Under the pieces are notes generated by a model. The model was given only the letters and a program-made list of their open reading frames with translations. It did not search any database and was not told the DNA's origin. Below, piece by piece: positions 34,579 to 44,759 of a DNA stretch of 64,000 nt. Numbering within the stretch: position 1 is the stretch's first letter; each line of letters opens with the position of its first letter. Both the position numbers and the translations under genes were made by a program. The stretch is from Flavobacterium psychrophilum (lineage in GTDB: Bacteria; Bacteroidota; Bacteroidia; Flavobacteriales; Flavobacteriaceae): assembly GCA_001708385.1 (NCBI GenBank), contig CP012388.1:1860001-1924000 (forward strand), written 5' to 3'.

Positions 34579-36249
34579 TTACCAGAAGAATATATACAAT
34601 GCAGCAATTAAAGCTGTTACAATGATAGACCCTACTGCGAAGCCAGGTGTTACCTTAAACATGGCTGTATCTATTTCAAGGCCATTAGTGCGTACACCTT
34701 TCTGGCTTTCTTTCATACTAATAAAGAACATACCTGTTACACAGATAAGGAACACAAAGCCCATCCTGTCGATAAATGGTATTTCGTAGATCCCATCGGC
34801 ATTTGCCACGGCAAAGCCCCAGTCGTAAAGGAACGACAGATCTATAAAGCCCGGAAGGAATTTAAAGAATATTGAGAACAGGAAGCCGCCTATCATACCA
34901 AACAAGGCAGCATTTGACGTTGTTTTTTTCCAGAAGAAACCAAGAATAAACATCGCGAAGATACCCGGGCTAAGGAAGCCTGTAAACTCCTGTATGAACT
35001 GGAACCCACCTTTTTTATCGATACCCATAAACGGAGCGATCAGTATAGCAATTGCCATAGCCGCTACCACAGTGATTTTACCCACTTTTACAAGTTTCTT
35101 TTCGCTGGCATCTATATTAAGGCGCTGCTTGTAGATGTCAAGCGTAAATATGGTTGCAATACTGTTTGCCTTACCCGCAAGCGATGCTACGATAGCTGCT
35201 GTAAGTGCTGCAAACGATAGTCCTTTTAATCCTGAAGGAAGCAGGTTAAGCAGTACCGGATAAGCACGGTCTGGATTTAACTCACCACCCTGAAGCATTT
35301 CTGCCTGAAATCCACCCTGCTGGTGCAGCACATAGGCCGCAATACCCGGAAGCACTACGATTATAGGCATTAACAGCTTAAGGAACGATGCAAATAAAAT
35401 ACCGCTACGTGCTGTTTTAAGGTCGGCACCAAGGGCGCGCTGCGTAATATATTGGTTACATCCCCAGTAGTTAAGGTTAATAATGATCATACCCCCCACA
35501 AGCACCGATAACCCCGGAAGGTCGGCATAATTGGAATTTGTTTTGTCAAATATCATTTCAAAGTGGTCGCTCGCATGGGTTGTCATCAGGTTAAAGCCAT
35601 CTACAACACCAGATCCGCCAAAATGGTCGGCCACAAGGTTAAGAGCTAAATATGTAGTTGCAAGACCACCTAATATCAGGAAGAATACCTGTATAACATC
35701 CGTAAATCCAATAACCTTCATACCGCCAAGGGTAATCATAATAGAGAAGAATGCAAGGAACGCCATACATAAATTAAGGTCGAAACCGGAGATACTGCTT
35801 ATAGCGAGTGCACCAAGGTAAAGTATCGACGTAAGGTTTACCACCACATAAAGCAACAGCCAGAATACCGCCATGATCATGGCTACCGTACCGTTGTACC
35901 GCTGGTTAAGAAACTGCGGCATGGTAAATATCTTGTTTTTAAGGTACACCGGTATAAAAAATACCGCGACCACGATGAGCGATATTGCCGCCATCCACTC
36001 ATAGGTTGCAATAGCAAGACCCATTTTAAAGCCCGAGCCACTCATACCGATAAATTGTTCGGCACTAATGTTACTGGCAATAAGCGATGCACCAATAGCC
36101 CACCATGTAAGTGAACCTTCGGCTAAAAAGTAATCGTTGCTGCTTGCGCTTTCTTTCTTTTTGCGGTTGTATATCCAGAATCCGTATCCTACAATAAGTA
36201 TAAAGTAGAATAAGAAAACGATATAGTCGGCAGTAGATAATGCTTTCAT
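34579..36249 (-). CDS. Sodium/sugar symporter (SSS family)
   Basis: 556 aa with about 14 membrane helices, the size of SGLT-like transporters such as VSGLT. Signature stretches: WWAIGASLIASNISAEQFIGMSGSGF (helix 1 region with the Na+ site), MAVFWLLLYVVVNLTSILYLGALA, and NLNYWGCNQYITQRALGA. Last gene of galM-galK-galT-symporter, 48 bases after galT, so galactose or glucose is the likely cargo. Confidence 0.92.
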   Translation of the reverse strand: MKALSTADYIVFLFYFILIVGYGFWIYNRKKKESASSNDYFLAEGSLTWWAIGASLIASNISAEQFIGMSGSGFKMGLAIATYEWMAAISLIVVAVFFIPVYLKNKIFTMPQFLNQRYNGTVAMIMAVFWLLLYVVVNLTSILYLGALAISSISGFDLNLCMAFLAFFSIMITLGGMKVIGFTDVIQVFFLILGGLATTYLALNLVADHFGGSGVVDGFNLMTTHASDHFEMIFDKTNSNYADLPGLSVLVGGMIIINLNYWGCNQYITQRALGADLKTARSGILFASFLKLLMPIIVVLPGIAAYVLHQQGGFQAEMLQGGELNPDRAYPVLLNLLPSGLKGLSFAALTAAIVASLAGKANSIATIFTLDIYKQRLNIDASEKKLVKVGKITVVAAMAIAILIAPFMGIDKKGGFQFIQEFTGFLSPGIFAMFILGFFWKKTTSNAALFGMIGGFLFSIFFKFLPGFIDLSFLYDWGFAVANADGIYEIPFIDRMGFVFLICVTGMFFISMKESQKGVRTNGLEIDTAMFKVTPGFAVGSIIVTALIAALYIFFW

Positions 36250-36297
36250 AGAATCGTGTTTGTTGGGATTGTTGGGAAATCCGGGGTTAGAGTTGTT

Positions 36298-37341
36298 TTA
36301 TTGGAGTTTGTAATGTGTTTCGGGAAGGTCTCTTAAAATCTGGGCGCTTTTTTCGGCAGAGATATCCCTTTGGGCTTCGGCCATCATTTCGTAGCCTACC
36401 ATAAATTTCTTTACTGTGGCAGAACGCAATAACGGCGGGTAAAAATGCATGTGAAAATGCCACTCCGGATGAGGCTTACCATCCGTAGGCGTTTGGTGTA
36501 TACCCGATGAATACGGGAATGAGGTGTTAAAAAGATTATCGTATTTTACAGTTACCCTTTTTAGTATTTCGGCGAACGCCTGCGTTTCTTCATCAGTCAT
36601 TTCGGTTATGTTTCCAAAATGCCTTTTGCTGATGATCATGGTTTCGTAAGGCCACGTAGCCCAAAACGGAACCACAACCGCAAAATGATCGTTTTCTATG
36701 ACTAAACGTTCCTGCTTTACAAGCTCTTCGGCAAGGTAATCGGCTAAAAGGCTGGTACCATTCTTTTCGTAGTGTGCTAACAGATTGGCCTGCGTTTTTT
36801 CTACCCGTGTAGGCAGCGACGACTGTGCCCATATCTGTCCGTGCGGATGCGGGTTGCTGCACCCCATTACGGCACCTTTGTTCTCGAATATCTGAACGTG
36901 GTTTATAAAGTCCTTGCTGCCAAGCTCTTTGTATTGCTGTTTCCAGGCTTCTGCTACCTTAACAAGCGCGCTTACCTCCATTTCGGGAATGGTAAGGTCG
37001 TGCCTTGGCGAAAAACATATTACTTTATTAATGCCTCTTTCCGGTTTTAGCTGAAACAGCGAACTGCTCTCGGGAGTAGTCACTTCGTCTGTAAGCAGCG
37101 ACGGGAAATCGTTATCAAAAACAAATACATCGGTATACTGTTCGTTAGTCACCCCGTTAGATCGGGTGTTGCCTGCACACAGGTAACATTCCGGGTCATA
37201 CTGCGGCAACCGGGTATTGTTTGCAGCCTCCTTTTGCCCCTGCCACGGCCTTTTATTGCGGTGCGGAGAAACCAGTATCCATTCGCCCGTTAAGGGGTTA
37301 TAGCGCCTGTGCGGATGTTCGTTATTATCAAATGACTGCAT
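36298..37341 (-). CDS. galT: Galactose-1-phosphate uridylyltransferase
   Basis: 347 aa. Exchanges UMP between UDP-glucose and galactose-1-phosphate in the Leloir pathway. The active-site HPH motif is in MGCSNPHPHGQIWAQ. Zinc-type ligands are indicated by CYLCAGNTRSNG. C-terminal HWHF-like block reads HPEWHFHMHFYPP. Starts 4 bases after galK stop, so co-transcribed with it. Confidence 0.97.
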   Translation of the reverse strand: MQSFDNNEHPHRRYNPLTGEWILVSPHRNKRPWQGQKEAANNTRLPQYDPECYLCAGNTRSNGVTNEQYTDVFVFDNDFPSLLTDEVTTPESSSLFQLKPERGINKVICFSPRHDLTIPEMEVSALVKVAEAWKQQYKELGSKDFINHVQIFENKGAVMGCSNPHPHGQIWAQSSLPTRVEKTQANLLAHYEKNGTSLLADYLAEELVKQERLVIENDHFAVVVPFWATWPYETMIISKRHFGNITEMTDEETQAFAEILKRVTVKYDNLFNTSFPYSSGIHQTPTDGKPHPEWHFHMHFYPPLLRSATVKKFMVGYEMMAEAQRDISAEKSAQILRDLPETHYKLQ

Positions 37342-37345
37342 ATTC

Positions 37346-38515
37346 TTATTTTGTATAAAGGGTTGTACCTTTTGAAATTTTAATTTTATACGCCTTTAGG
37401 CTGATGCCGAATTTTGCTTTATATGTAGCGCTTACACGCTCTATAATAGCATCTTCATATCCTTTTTTTACAAGATTGATAGAGCATCCGCCAAAGCCTC
37501 CGCCCATCATTCGCGATCCAAGTACATTTTCATCGTTACGAACTTCACCTACCAGAAAATCAATTTCTTCGCAGCTTACTTCGTATTCTTTTGAAAGTCC
37601 GTCGTGGGTAGCAAACATATGCGCACCAAGACCTGCAAAATCTGAGGCTTCCAGCGCATCAACAGCATCAAGTACCCTTTGTATTTCCTGTACTACAAAC
37701 AGGCAGCGTTTAAAAATAGTCTCACCCAAATTTTCGCGCTGTGCAAGCACCTGTTCTTCACAGCAATCGCGGAAAGTTTTTACTTCAGGATAAGCTTGTT
37801 TTAATATAGCCAATCCCTGCTCAACCTCCTGTCTGCGGGTATTGTAGCCCGAGGTAAGGTGCGTGTGCTTTACGTTACTATCCAGCAATAATAGTGAATA
37901 TTCTTTAAAATTCGCCTTATGGTATTCATATTCCAGTGTATTGCAGTCCAGCTTTATCACACTGTTCTTTTTACCGAACACGCTGGCAAACTGATCCATA
38001 ATACCACAATTTACCCCCACAAAGGTATGTTCAGATTTTTGTCCTATCAGTGCAATTTCTTCTTTCGTAAGACCGATACCAAAGATGTGGTTATACAGAT
38101 AACCTATACCGCACTCCAACGCCGCCGAAGACGATAACCCTGCTCCCATTGGTATGGTACTGCTGAAAACAATATTTAACCCTTTTAGGTTAGTACTGAG
38201 GCTTTTAAGCTGGTGTACTACGCCCAAAATATAGTTAACCCACATTATATCTGTAGGTTTTAGTTCGTCATTGATATCAAACGTATAGGTTTCGCCCAGG
38301 TCTTTTGCAATGATGGTAGATGTGGCACTACCCGACTCTGACACTGCAAAGCAAATGTATTTGTTTATGGCTGCCGGAAGCACAAAACCATCGTTATAAT
38401 CTACGTGTTCGCCAATAACATTTATTCTTCCCGGCGAAAGGAATGTGTACTTAGGTTCTGCACCAAAAGCAGTCTTAAAATGACTTGTAACCTGTTTTAC
38501 TAATTTCTTTTTCAT
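37346..38515 (-). CDS. galK: Galactokinase
   Basis: 389 aa GHMP kinase. Motif 1 PGRINVIGEHVDYNDGFVLP (about residues 29-48), motif 2 PMGAGLSSSAALE (about 122-134), motif 3 MMGGGFGGCSINLV near residue 340. Phosphorylates galactose at C1. Middle gene of the galactose operon, starting 15 bases after galM. Confidence 0.97.
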   Translation of the reverse strand: MKKKLVKQVTSHFKTAFGAEPKYTFLSPGRINVIGEHVDYNDGFVLPAAINKYICFAVSESGSATSTIIAKDLGETYTFDINDELKPTDIMWVNYILGVVHQLKSLSTNLKGLNIVFSSTIPMGAGLSSSAALECGIGYLYNHIFGIGLTKEEIALIGQKSEHTFVGVNCGIMDQFASVFGKKNSVIKLDCNTLEYEYHKANFKEYSLLLLDSNVKHTHLTSGYNTRRQEVEQGLAILKQAYPEVKTFRDCCEEQVLAQRENLGETIFKRCLFVVQEIQRVLDAVDALEASDFAGLGAHMFATHDGLSKEYEVSCEEIDFLVGEVRNDENVLGSRMMGGGFGGCSINLVKKGYEDAIIERVSATYKAKFGISLKAYKIKISKGTTLYTK

Positions 38516-38530
38516 TATGCTGTAAGCGTC

Positions 38531-39586
38531 TTATATCGTTTCAAATTTCCACGTTGTTTCCTGGCGGTACGTGTCGCCTTTACGAAGTACCGAATTAGGA
38601 AAGTTAGTATGGTTTGGTGCATCGGGGTAGTTTTGCGTTTCAAAGCAGATACCACTTTGCGGATGGTAGGCAGCACCTTCTTTTCCGGCAACTTTACCAA
38701 AACAATTGCCTCCAACATAAATATGCACCGACGGCTGATCGGTATACACCGTCATTTTAATTCCGGTGTTTTTACTAACCAGTATTGCCGCAGGTAAAGT
38801 AGCATCAGTCAGCGCGAAAGAATTATCTATTGATGAAGGGCAGCTGGCAGGAGATGTAAAATCGTACCCTTTATCTGCCGCTTTTATGTATTTACCTGTT
38901 GGTATTCCATTTTCTTTAAGTTCCAGTATTGCCGGAGAATTTACTGTAAGCTGCTGGCTTAGAACATCGGCCGTATGGCCATCAAGATTAAAGTAACTGT
39001 GCTGCGTAAGGTTGATAACCGTATCTTCTGTTGTGGTTGCCGAATAGCTTATCTTAATTTCATTATCTGCCGTAAGCGTATAGGTAACATTTACCTGTAA
39101 CTCCCCCGGAAAATGTTCTTCGCCCTCAGGGCTTGTGTAGCTAAAGGTTATAAAAGCATTATCTGCATTTTGCTCTAAAGCTGTTACCTCCCAGAATTTT
39201 CTGCAAAAACCTTGCTTACCACCATGTAGCGTATTGTTTTCGTGGTTGCTATCTAAAGCAACATCGTTACCGTCTATACTAAATCGTGCATTGGCAATTC
39301 GCCCTGCGTAACGCCCTATAACCGCACCAAAATAAGGGGGGCTGGGCAGCGCGTACGATTCTATATAATCAGTGATAGTTTCAAATCCCAACACCACATC
39401 AGTTGTATTTCCGTTGCTGCTTTTTACGCGTAACGCCGTTATTGTCGCCCCGTAATTTATAAAGCTAACCTCAAGTTTGCCGCCATTCGTAAGGGTATAT
39501 TCCTGCACCTCTTTACCATCCGGAAGCACCCCAAATAATTTCGCAACAGTACTATCGCTAAAATGTGAAATGTGATTTTTTTCCAT
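38531..39586 (-). CDS. galM: Aldose 1-epimerase (galactose mutarotase)
   Basis: 351 aa. Interconverts alpha and beta anomers of hexoses. Conserved pieces: VIGRYAGRIANARF, DSNHENNTLHGGKQGF with catalytic His, TQHSYFNLDG with the second His, and a final Glu region GICFETQNYPDAPN. No signal peptide, so cytosolic. First gene of the operon; divergent GntR regulator 99 bases away. Confidence 0.96.
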   Translation of the reverse strand: MEKNHISHFSDSTVAKLFGVLPDGKEVQEYTLTNGGKLEVSFINYGATITALRVKSSNGNTTDVVLGFETITDYIESYALPSPPYFGAVIGRYAGRIANARFSIDGNDVALDSNHENNTLHGGKQGFCRKFWEVTALEQNADNAFITFSYTSPEGEEHFPGELQVNVTYTLTADNEIKISYSATTTEDTVINLTQHSYFNLDGHTADVLSQQLTVNSPAILELKENGIPTGKYIKAADKGYDFTSPASCPSSIDNSFALTDATLPAAILVSKNTGIKMTVYTDQPSVHIYVGGNCFGKVAGKEGAAYHPQSGICFETQNYPDAPNHTNFPNSVLRKGDTYRQETTWKFETI

Positions 39587-39608
39587 TATATTTTTATAGA
39601 ATCAGCAC

Positions 39609-39616
39609 CAAATGTA
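39609..39616 (-). promoter_or_regulatory. Probable galM operon promoter -7 box
   Basis: On the minus strand TACATTTG matches TAnnTTTG and lies 22 bases before the galM start. No well-spaced TTG found. Confidence 0.55.
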
Positions 39617-39638
39617 AAAGTAATTGTCAATTAAGCAT

Positions 39639-39675
39639 ACCAGTACCTACCAGTTTTTGTATATTAGCCACCAGT
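39639..39675. promoter_or_regulatory. Three ACCAGT repeats in the galM-gntR divergent region
   Basis: ACCAGT occurs at 39639, 39649 and 39670, spacings of 10 and 21 bases, i.e. the same helical face. Likely binding site for the GntR regulator; they sit upstream of the galM -7 box and before the gntR start. Confidence 0.55.
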
Positions 39676-39685
39676 TTGAATTTGT

Positions 39686-40684
39686 ATGAAAATAATAGAT
39701 ATAGACAACAGGCACAGCCTGCCAAAGTACAAACAGATAATTTTATCGGTAGAAACTGCCATATCTGAAAAACGCATGAAACGTGGCGATAAGCTCCCCT
39801 CGGTCAATAAAGTAGCCCTTGAATTTTCGCTTTCGCGGGATACCGTATTACAGGCCTACGACGAACTTAAAAAACGTGGGATCATCTACGCGCGTCTCGG
39901 CAAAGGCTACTACATAAAAAGCGAAGAGTTTAGTTTTGAGCAGCGCATCTTTTTGCTGTTTGATGAATTTAACTCTTTTAAGGAAGACCTCTACAATGCC
40001 TTTATGGAGACTATGGCAAACAATGCTCAGATAGATATCTTCTTTCACTACTTCAGTATTGATGTATTCAGGAAACTGATAAACGAAAACAACGGCGATT
40101 ATTCTAAATATATTATTATGCCTACTACCTTAAAGGGTGTGGCATCTATTATAAAAACACTGCCAAAGAATGATGTATACATTTTAGACCAGACCAATGC
40201 CGAACTGAAAGACTATCCATCTGTCCATCAGAATTTTGTTAGCGATATGTACAATGGACTTTGTGCCGGTAAAGACAAACTACGCAAATACAAAAAGCTT
40301 ATACTAATATTCCCTGCCTTTAAGCAACCTCCCGGCATGGCAGAAGGTTTTATTAAATTCTGCGATGAGCATAGCTTTGCTTACGAGATCATTGCCGATT
40401 TTGAAAACCGCACCATAACCCCCGGTGAAGTTTATGTTATACCTAACGACCGCCACCTGGTTAGCGTTATGGAACAGGCGAAGATTCAGAAACTAAAAAT
40501 TGCAAAAGACATAGGCGTGATATCGTATAACGACACTCCGCTAAAAAAAGTAGTTGGCGACGGCATTACCACAATATCGACCGATTTTAGAGAAATGGGA
40601 CAATTATTAGCACAAATGATAATTAATAACGATAAGGGCGACATTGAAAACAAAAGTAGACTGATCGAGAGGGGATCGTTGTGA
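39686..40684 (+). CDS. GntR-family regulator with sugar-binding-type effector domain
   Basis: 332 aa. N-terminal winged helix (YKQIILSVETAISEKRMKRGDKLPSVNKVALEFSLSRDTVLQAYDELKKRGIIYARLGKGYYI). The rest resembles a periplasmic-binding-protein/LacI effector domain (IFFHYFSIDVFRKLI, YIIMPTTLKG, DVYILDQTNAEL, GVISYNDTPLKKVVGDGITTISTDFREMGQLLAQM). Divergent from the galactose operon, so probably a galactose-responsive regulator; repeats in the shared gap support this. Confidence 0.88.
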   Translation: MKIIDIDNRHSLPKYKQIILSVETAISEKRMKRGDKLPSVNKVALEFSLSRDTVLQAYDELKKRGIIYARLGKGYYIKSEEFSFEQRIFLLFDEFNSFKEDLYNAFMETMANNAQIDIFFHYFSIDVFRKLINENNGDYSKYIIMPTTLKGVASIIKTLPKNDVYILDQTNAELKDYPSVHQNFVSDMYNGLCAGKDKLRKYKKLILIFPAFKQPPGMAEGFIKFCDEHSFAYEIIADFENRTITPGEVYVIPNDRHLVSVMEQAKIQKLKIAKDIGVISYNDTPLKKVVGDGITTISTDFREMGQLLAQMIINNDKGDIENKSRLIERGSL

Positions 40685-40713
40685 CATTCAAAAGATTCGT
40701 TAAGTAAAAGTAA

Positions 40714-40808
40714 GCTTCCCATCCTTTGGAGGGGTGGCTGAAAGCCGGGGTGGTTTATTATAACTTTTAACTACCCCGCCCTGCGGGCACCCCTTCAAAG
40801 AAGGGGAA
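40714..40808. repeat. 95-bp inverted-repeat element
   Basis: Outer arms CTTCCCATCCTTTGGAGGGG (40714) and CCCCTTCAAAGAAGGGGAAG (40789), inner arms CCGGGGTGGTT and AACTACCCCGCC. The 237-bp gap 40685-40921 has no gene. It has the form of a dispersed palindrome; a further partial piece (CTCCCCCTCCTTTAGAG) follows at about 40856. Confidence 0.7.
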
Positions 40809-40890
40809 GACTTATGCCGACTTAATCATTCTCTAATATTCCAAAGTGAAGCTCGCTCCCCCTCCTTTAGAGAAATTTGAGATGAGGCCA

Positions 40891-40914
40891 AAAAAAAGAG
40901 CCCTGGGGCTCTTC
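40891..40914 (-). terminator. Terminator of the Nudix-fold regulator gene
   Basis: AAGAGCCC / GGGCTCTT stem; the A-run on its left is the T-run on the minus strand. 8 bases past the stop at 40922. Confidence 0.85.
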
Positions 40915-40921
40915 GTATATT

Positions 40922-41701
40922 TTAAAACTCAAAATTGAAACCTTTTTTGGTGAGCTTCTCATAAATTTTAGGATCAAACTCATAAAGCTCTGCGGCGCGG
41001 TGCGAAACATCCTTTTGTTTTTCGCCCAGGGCAACGAGCAGTTTCATACGAAGTATCTTTCTACGAAAGTTTGACTTATCCATTTCCACTCCAAGTATTT
41101 CTTCATACAGCTGCATCAGCTCAAACAAAGTAAATTTCTCAGGAAGCAGGTTAAACCCTATTGGCGCCTGTTTTACACGGGTACGAAGGTTAGACAGGCT
41201 GTAATTTAAAATTTCGTTGTGGTCGTAAATAAGATTAGGCACATCGGCAATTTTATACCATTTCGCATCAGATGCGGTAAAACCGGCACGAATGTTATAA
41301 TCTTCTCTTTTCACCAATGCATAATAGCCAATTGTAATAACACGCCCAAGAGGGAAACGGTCTACTTCACCAAAAGCTTTTAGCTGTTCAAGGTAAATGT
41401 TATCAAGTCCGGTAAGGTCGGCAAGCAGTCGGTGGGCGGCAGTATCTATACTTTCATTTTCTAATATCCATCCCCCCGGTAAACCCCAGTCTCCTTTACG
41501 AATACCTTCGGCGTGCTGCACCAGCAGCACTTCAAGACTCCCTTTATCAAAGCCAAAAATAACGCTGTCAATTGTAATGGCATTCATTACAGATCTTTCG
41601 CTACTTCTACCCGATTCCTTGTCGATAACTTTCTTAACCATCACTTCATTTAAAATCTCAACGAATATAGGCATTTTTTTAAAATAACTAACATGCTGCA
41701 T
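40922..41701 (-). CDS. Nudix-fold sugar-responsive regulator (NrtR/AraR-like)
   Basis: 259 aa from ATG 41701; ATG 41674 or 41638 would also keep every domain. N-terminal Nudix-like domain (VIFGFDKGSLEVLLVQH...GDWGLPGGW) and C-terminal winged helix (FTLFELMQLYEEILGVEMDKSNFRRKILRM). The Nudix box is broken: where REUxEExGU is expected it reads RLLADLTGL, so hydrolysis is unlikely. Related Bacteroides AraR controls arabinose use; here the divergent neighbours are xylB-xylA, so xylose control is inferred. Confidence 0.88.
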   Translation of the reverse strand: MQHVSYFKKMPIFVEILNEVMVKKVIDKESGRSSERSVMNAITIDSVIFGFDKGSLEVLLVQHAEGIRKGDWGLPGGWILENESIDTAAHRLLADLTGLDNIYLEQLKAFGEVDRFPLGRVITIGYYALVKREDYNIRAGFTASDAKWYKIADVPNLIYDHNEILNYSLSNLRTRVKQAPIGFNLLPEKFTLFELMQLYEEILGVEMDKSNFRRKILRMKLLVALGEKQKDVSHRAAELYEFDPKIYEKLTKKGFNFEF

Positions 41702-41798
41702 TTTTTTAAGAATATACCTAATATTCTAACCTACAAATGGTAATAGCATTTTTTTTGACTTAATATTTTGTTAATATGAAAATAATGTTCTATACTTG

Positions 41799-41839
41799 TG
41801 GTCAAATTAACCATAAGGAAAAACGTTGTAGTATATTTG
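41799..41839 (+). promoter_or_regulatory. xylB promoter region with near-palindrome
   Basis: -7 box TATATTTG at 41832-41839. TGGTCAAATTAACCA (41799-41813), a 15-bp palindrome with one mismatched pair, lies where the -33 would be. A second inverted repeat AGAATAT-ACCTA-ATATTCT is at 41709-41727, next to the regulator gene. Either may be the regulator's operator. Confidence 0.5.
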
Positions 41840-41889
41840 CCCCGGAATTTTGCTCATGATTGGTTTATAAAACAAACAAAACACACGTT

Positions 41890-43416
41890 ATGTATTTTTT
41901 AGGGATAGATTTAGGAAGCTCATCAATTAAACTTTCGGTATTGGATGCCGAAAAAGGAAGCATTATAGCTTCGGTAAGCGTCCCAGATTTTGAAATGGAG
42001 ATGGTTGCCCCAAAATTTGGCTGGGCAGAACAAGACCCTAACCAATGGTGGGAATATGTAAAAACCGGAATTGGCCAACTGGGCAGCAAACACAATGTAG
42101 ACCTAAAACGCATAGCAGGTATAGGCATCGCCTACCAGATGCACGGTTTGGTTTTAACCGATAAAGATCTTAACCCGGTACGCCCTTCAATCATATGGTG
42201 TGATAGCCGTGCTGCTGAAATTGGCGACGCTATTTACAGTCAACTGGGTCATTTAAACTCTCAGAAACTTATTTTAGGAAGCCCCGGCAACTTTACAGCA
42301 TCTAAACTTAAGTGGGTTAAAGATAACGAACCCGAAGTATTTGCTAAAGCAGCACACTTTATGCTTCCCGGCGATTTTATTGCCGCAAAACTTTCAGGCA
42401 AAGCACAAACCAGCACATCCGGACTATCTGAAGCTACCCTTTGGAACTTTACTAAAGGACAACTGGCTACAGAAGTACTCGACGCTATGGATATACCTTC
42501 GAGCCTTGTGCCCGAAGTGGTACCCAACTTTGGTCATCAGGCAGACATTAGCGCTTCAGTCGCTGTAGACCTTGGTCTTAGCCCATCTGTAAAAATCACG
42601 TATAGAGCGGGAGACCAGCCTAACAATGCATTATCGCTTAATGTTCTTCGCCCGGGCGAAATAGCTACTACAGCAGGAACATCGGCAGTAGTATATGCTG
42701 TTAGCGAAAACGACACGTACGATGCGAACAACCGCATCAATACCTTTTTACACGTAAACAACACCGAAACCGAAAAACGTAATGGCGTGATGCTTTGCAT
42801 TAACGGCTCGGGTATATTATACCAATGGCTGCGCAGGATAATGTCTCTGGGCGGCAACGAACTTATATCATACGAAAGGCTTAATGCCGAGGCTGCTAAA
42901 GCGCAACCGGGCAGCGAAGCACTTCGTTTTTACCCGTTTGGCAATGGCGTTGAACGCATTTTTAACAACAAACAGGCTACATCGGGCATACAAAACCTGA
43001 ATTTCAACATACACCAGTCGTCACACCTGGTACGCTCTGCTTGCGAGGGTATCGTGTTTGCAATGAACTATGGTTTTGATGTCATGAAATCGGTAGGTGT
43101 ATCGGGTACTGTAGTACGTGCCGGTAAAGCCAACCTGTTTTTAAGCCCTGTGTTCCGTGAGATATTTGCCAACACTACACAAACAACGGTAGAGCTTTAC
43201 AACACAGCGGGTGCCGATGGTGCAGCGCGTGGAGCGGCTTATGGTTTCGGCTACTACAACTCGCTTAACGAAGCGTTTGAAAGCCTTACCTGCCTTGACC
43301 GCATAGAGCCAAACCCTGCTTTGATCCAGCAGTATGCTGAGATCTATGAATTATGGAAGAACAATATTAATATAATGCAACCAAATGAGTACAACGACAA
43401 ATCAATCATTCTTTAA
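41890..43416 (+). CDS. xylB: Xylulokinase
   Basis: 508 aa FGGY kinase from ATG 41890 ([19 protein letters not shown]); an ATG ten codons earlier is unlikely. Phosphate-binding GIDLGSSS, substrate region [11 protein letters not shown] and [11 protein letters not shown] region [10 protein letters not shown] and C-terminal [16 protein letters not shown]. Converts D-xylulose to xylulose-5-phosphate. First gene of the transcript that includes xylA and the SusCD genes; overlaps xylA by 32 bases. Confidence 0.95.
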   Translation: MYFLGIDLGSSSIKLSVLDAEKGSIIASVSVPDFEMEMVAPKFGWAEQDPNQWWEYVKTGIGQLGSKHNVDLKRIAGIGIAYQMHGLVLTDKDLNPVRPSIIWCDSRAAEIGDAIYSQLGHLNSQKLILGSPGNFTASKLKWVKDNEPEVFAKAAHFMLPGDFIAAKLSGKAQTSTSGLSEATLWNFTKGQLATEVLDAMDIPSSLVPEVVPNFGHQADISASVAVDLGLSPSVKITYRAGDQPNNALSLNVLRPGEIATTAGTSAVVYAVSENDTYDANNRINTFLHVNNTETEKRNGVMLCINGSGILYQWLRRIMSLGGNELISYERLNAEAAKAQPGSEALRFYPFGNGVERIFNNKQATSGIQNLNFNIHQSSHLVRSACEGIVFAMNYGFDVMKSVGVSGTVVRAGKANLFLSPVFREIFANTTQTTVELYNTAGADGAARGAAYGFGYYNSLNEAFESLTCLDRIEPNPALIQQYAEIYELWKNNINIMQPNEYNDKSIIL

Positions 43417-44710
43417 AAACATAGATAAAATACAATACGAAGGCAAAGGAAGCAATAACCCTCTTGCCTTTAAATGGTATGACGAAAACCGTGTGGTAGC
43501 GGGCAAAACACTTAAAGACCACTTTAAGTTTGCAATGGCTTACTGGCACACGCTTAACAATAAAGGCGGAGATCCTTTCGGAAGCCCTACTGAAACTTTT
43601 TCATGGGACAGCCACGAAAATGTTATAGCAAGAGCTAAAGAAAAAATGGATGCCGGTTTTGAATTCATGTCTAAACTTGGAATTCCTTACTACTGTTTCC
43701 ATGATGTGGATATGGTAGATGAGGCTTCCACGCTTGCTGAGTTTGAAAGACGTATTCAGGAAATGGTTGAGTACGCTAAACAAAAACAACATGAAACAGG
43801 TATAAAACTGCTTTGGGGTACTTCTAACCTTTTTAGCAATCCTCGTTACATGAACGGTGCTGCTACCAACCCTAACTTTGATGTTTTGGCTTATGCAGGT
43901 GCACAGGCTAAAATTGCTATTGATGCTACTGTTGCACTTGGCGGAGAAAACTATGTATTCTGGGGTGGCCGTGAAGGTTATATGAGCCTTTTAAACACTA
44001 ACATGAAACGCGAGCAGGACCATATGGGTCAGTTTTTAGCAACGTGCCGTGACTATGCAAGGAAACAAGGGTTTACAGGTAACTTTTTACTTGAGCCAAA
44101 ACCTATGGAGCCAATGAAACACCAGTATGATTTTGATGCTGCTACATGTATTAACTTCATTAACACATACGGACTTCAGAACGACTTTAAATTAAATATC
44201 GAGGTAAACCACGCTACACTGGCAGGCCATACTTTTGAGCATGAACTTTTAGTTTCTGCTAATGCAGGTATGTTAGGTAGTATTGATGCTAACCGTGGTG
44301 ATTACCAAAACGGATGGGATACAGATCAGTTCCCTATAGATGTTTACGAAATTACGCAGGCTATGCTTGTTTTCCTTGAGCATGGAGGAATGCAGGGCGG
44401 TGGTGTAAACTTTGATGCTAAAGTACGCCGTAACTCTATTGATCTTGACGATAAATTCATTGCCCACATTTCGGGTATGGACACTTTTGCACGTGGCCTT
44501 ATATGTGCAGACCATATATTACAAAATACAGACTACAAGAAGTTACGCACAGAGCGTTACAAATCATTTGACGGCGGTGAAGGCGCTAAGTTTGAAAAGG
44601 GAGAGCTTACTTTAGAAGGACTTAACGACATTGCCCGTAGAAATGGAGAACCTACACCTATAAGCGGAAAGCAGGAATTATTTGAACAGCTTGTTGCCAA
44701 CGCTTACTAG
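43385..44710 (+). CDS. xylA: Xylose isomerase
   Basis: 441 aa, the length of the long (class II) isomerases. Metal ligands in [35 protein letters not shown], and [17 protein letters not shown]; active-site His in YCFHDVD. Converts D-xylose to D-xylulose. The start lies inside the 3' end of xylB (32-base overlap). There is no terminator between its stop and the susC start, 49 bases away. Confidence 0.97.
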   Translation: MSTTTNQSFFKNIDKIQYEGKGSNNPLAFKWYDENRVVAGKTLKDHFKFAMAYWHTLNNKGGDPFGSPTETFSWDSHENVIARAKEKMDAGFEFMSKLGIPYYCFHDVDMVDEASTLAEFERRIQEMVEYAKQKQHETGIKLLWGTSNLFSNPRYMNGAATNPNFDVLAYAGAQAKIAIDATVALGGENYVFWGGREGYMSLLNTNMKREQDHMGQFLATCRDYARKQGFTGNFLLEPKPMEPMKHQYDFDAATCINFINTYGLQNDFKLNIEVNHATLAGHTFEHELLVSANAGMLGSIDANRGDYQNGWDTDQFPIDVYEITQAMLVFLEHGGMQGGGVNFDAKVRRNSIDLDDKFIAHISGMDTFARGLICADHILQNTDYKKLRTERYKSFDGGEGAKFEKGELTLEGLNDIARRNGEPTPISGKQELFEQLVANAY

Positions 44711-44759
44711 GAGATTACCCAACATTTAACAAACTATAACCTAACAACTCTAATTAATT

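Noticed and set aside
34579..36249. Proline or solute symporter unrelated to sugars
   Set aside because: The operon with galM, galK and galT and the sodium/glucose-type motifs favour a sugar symporter.
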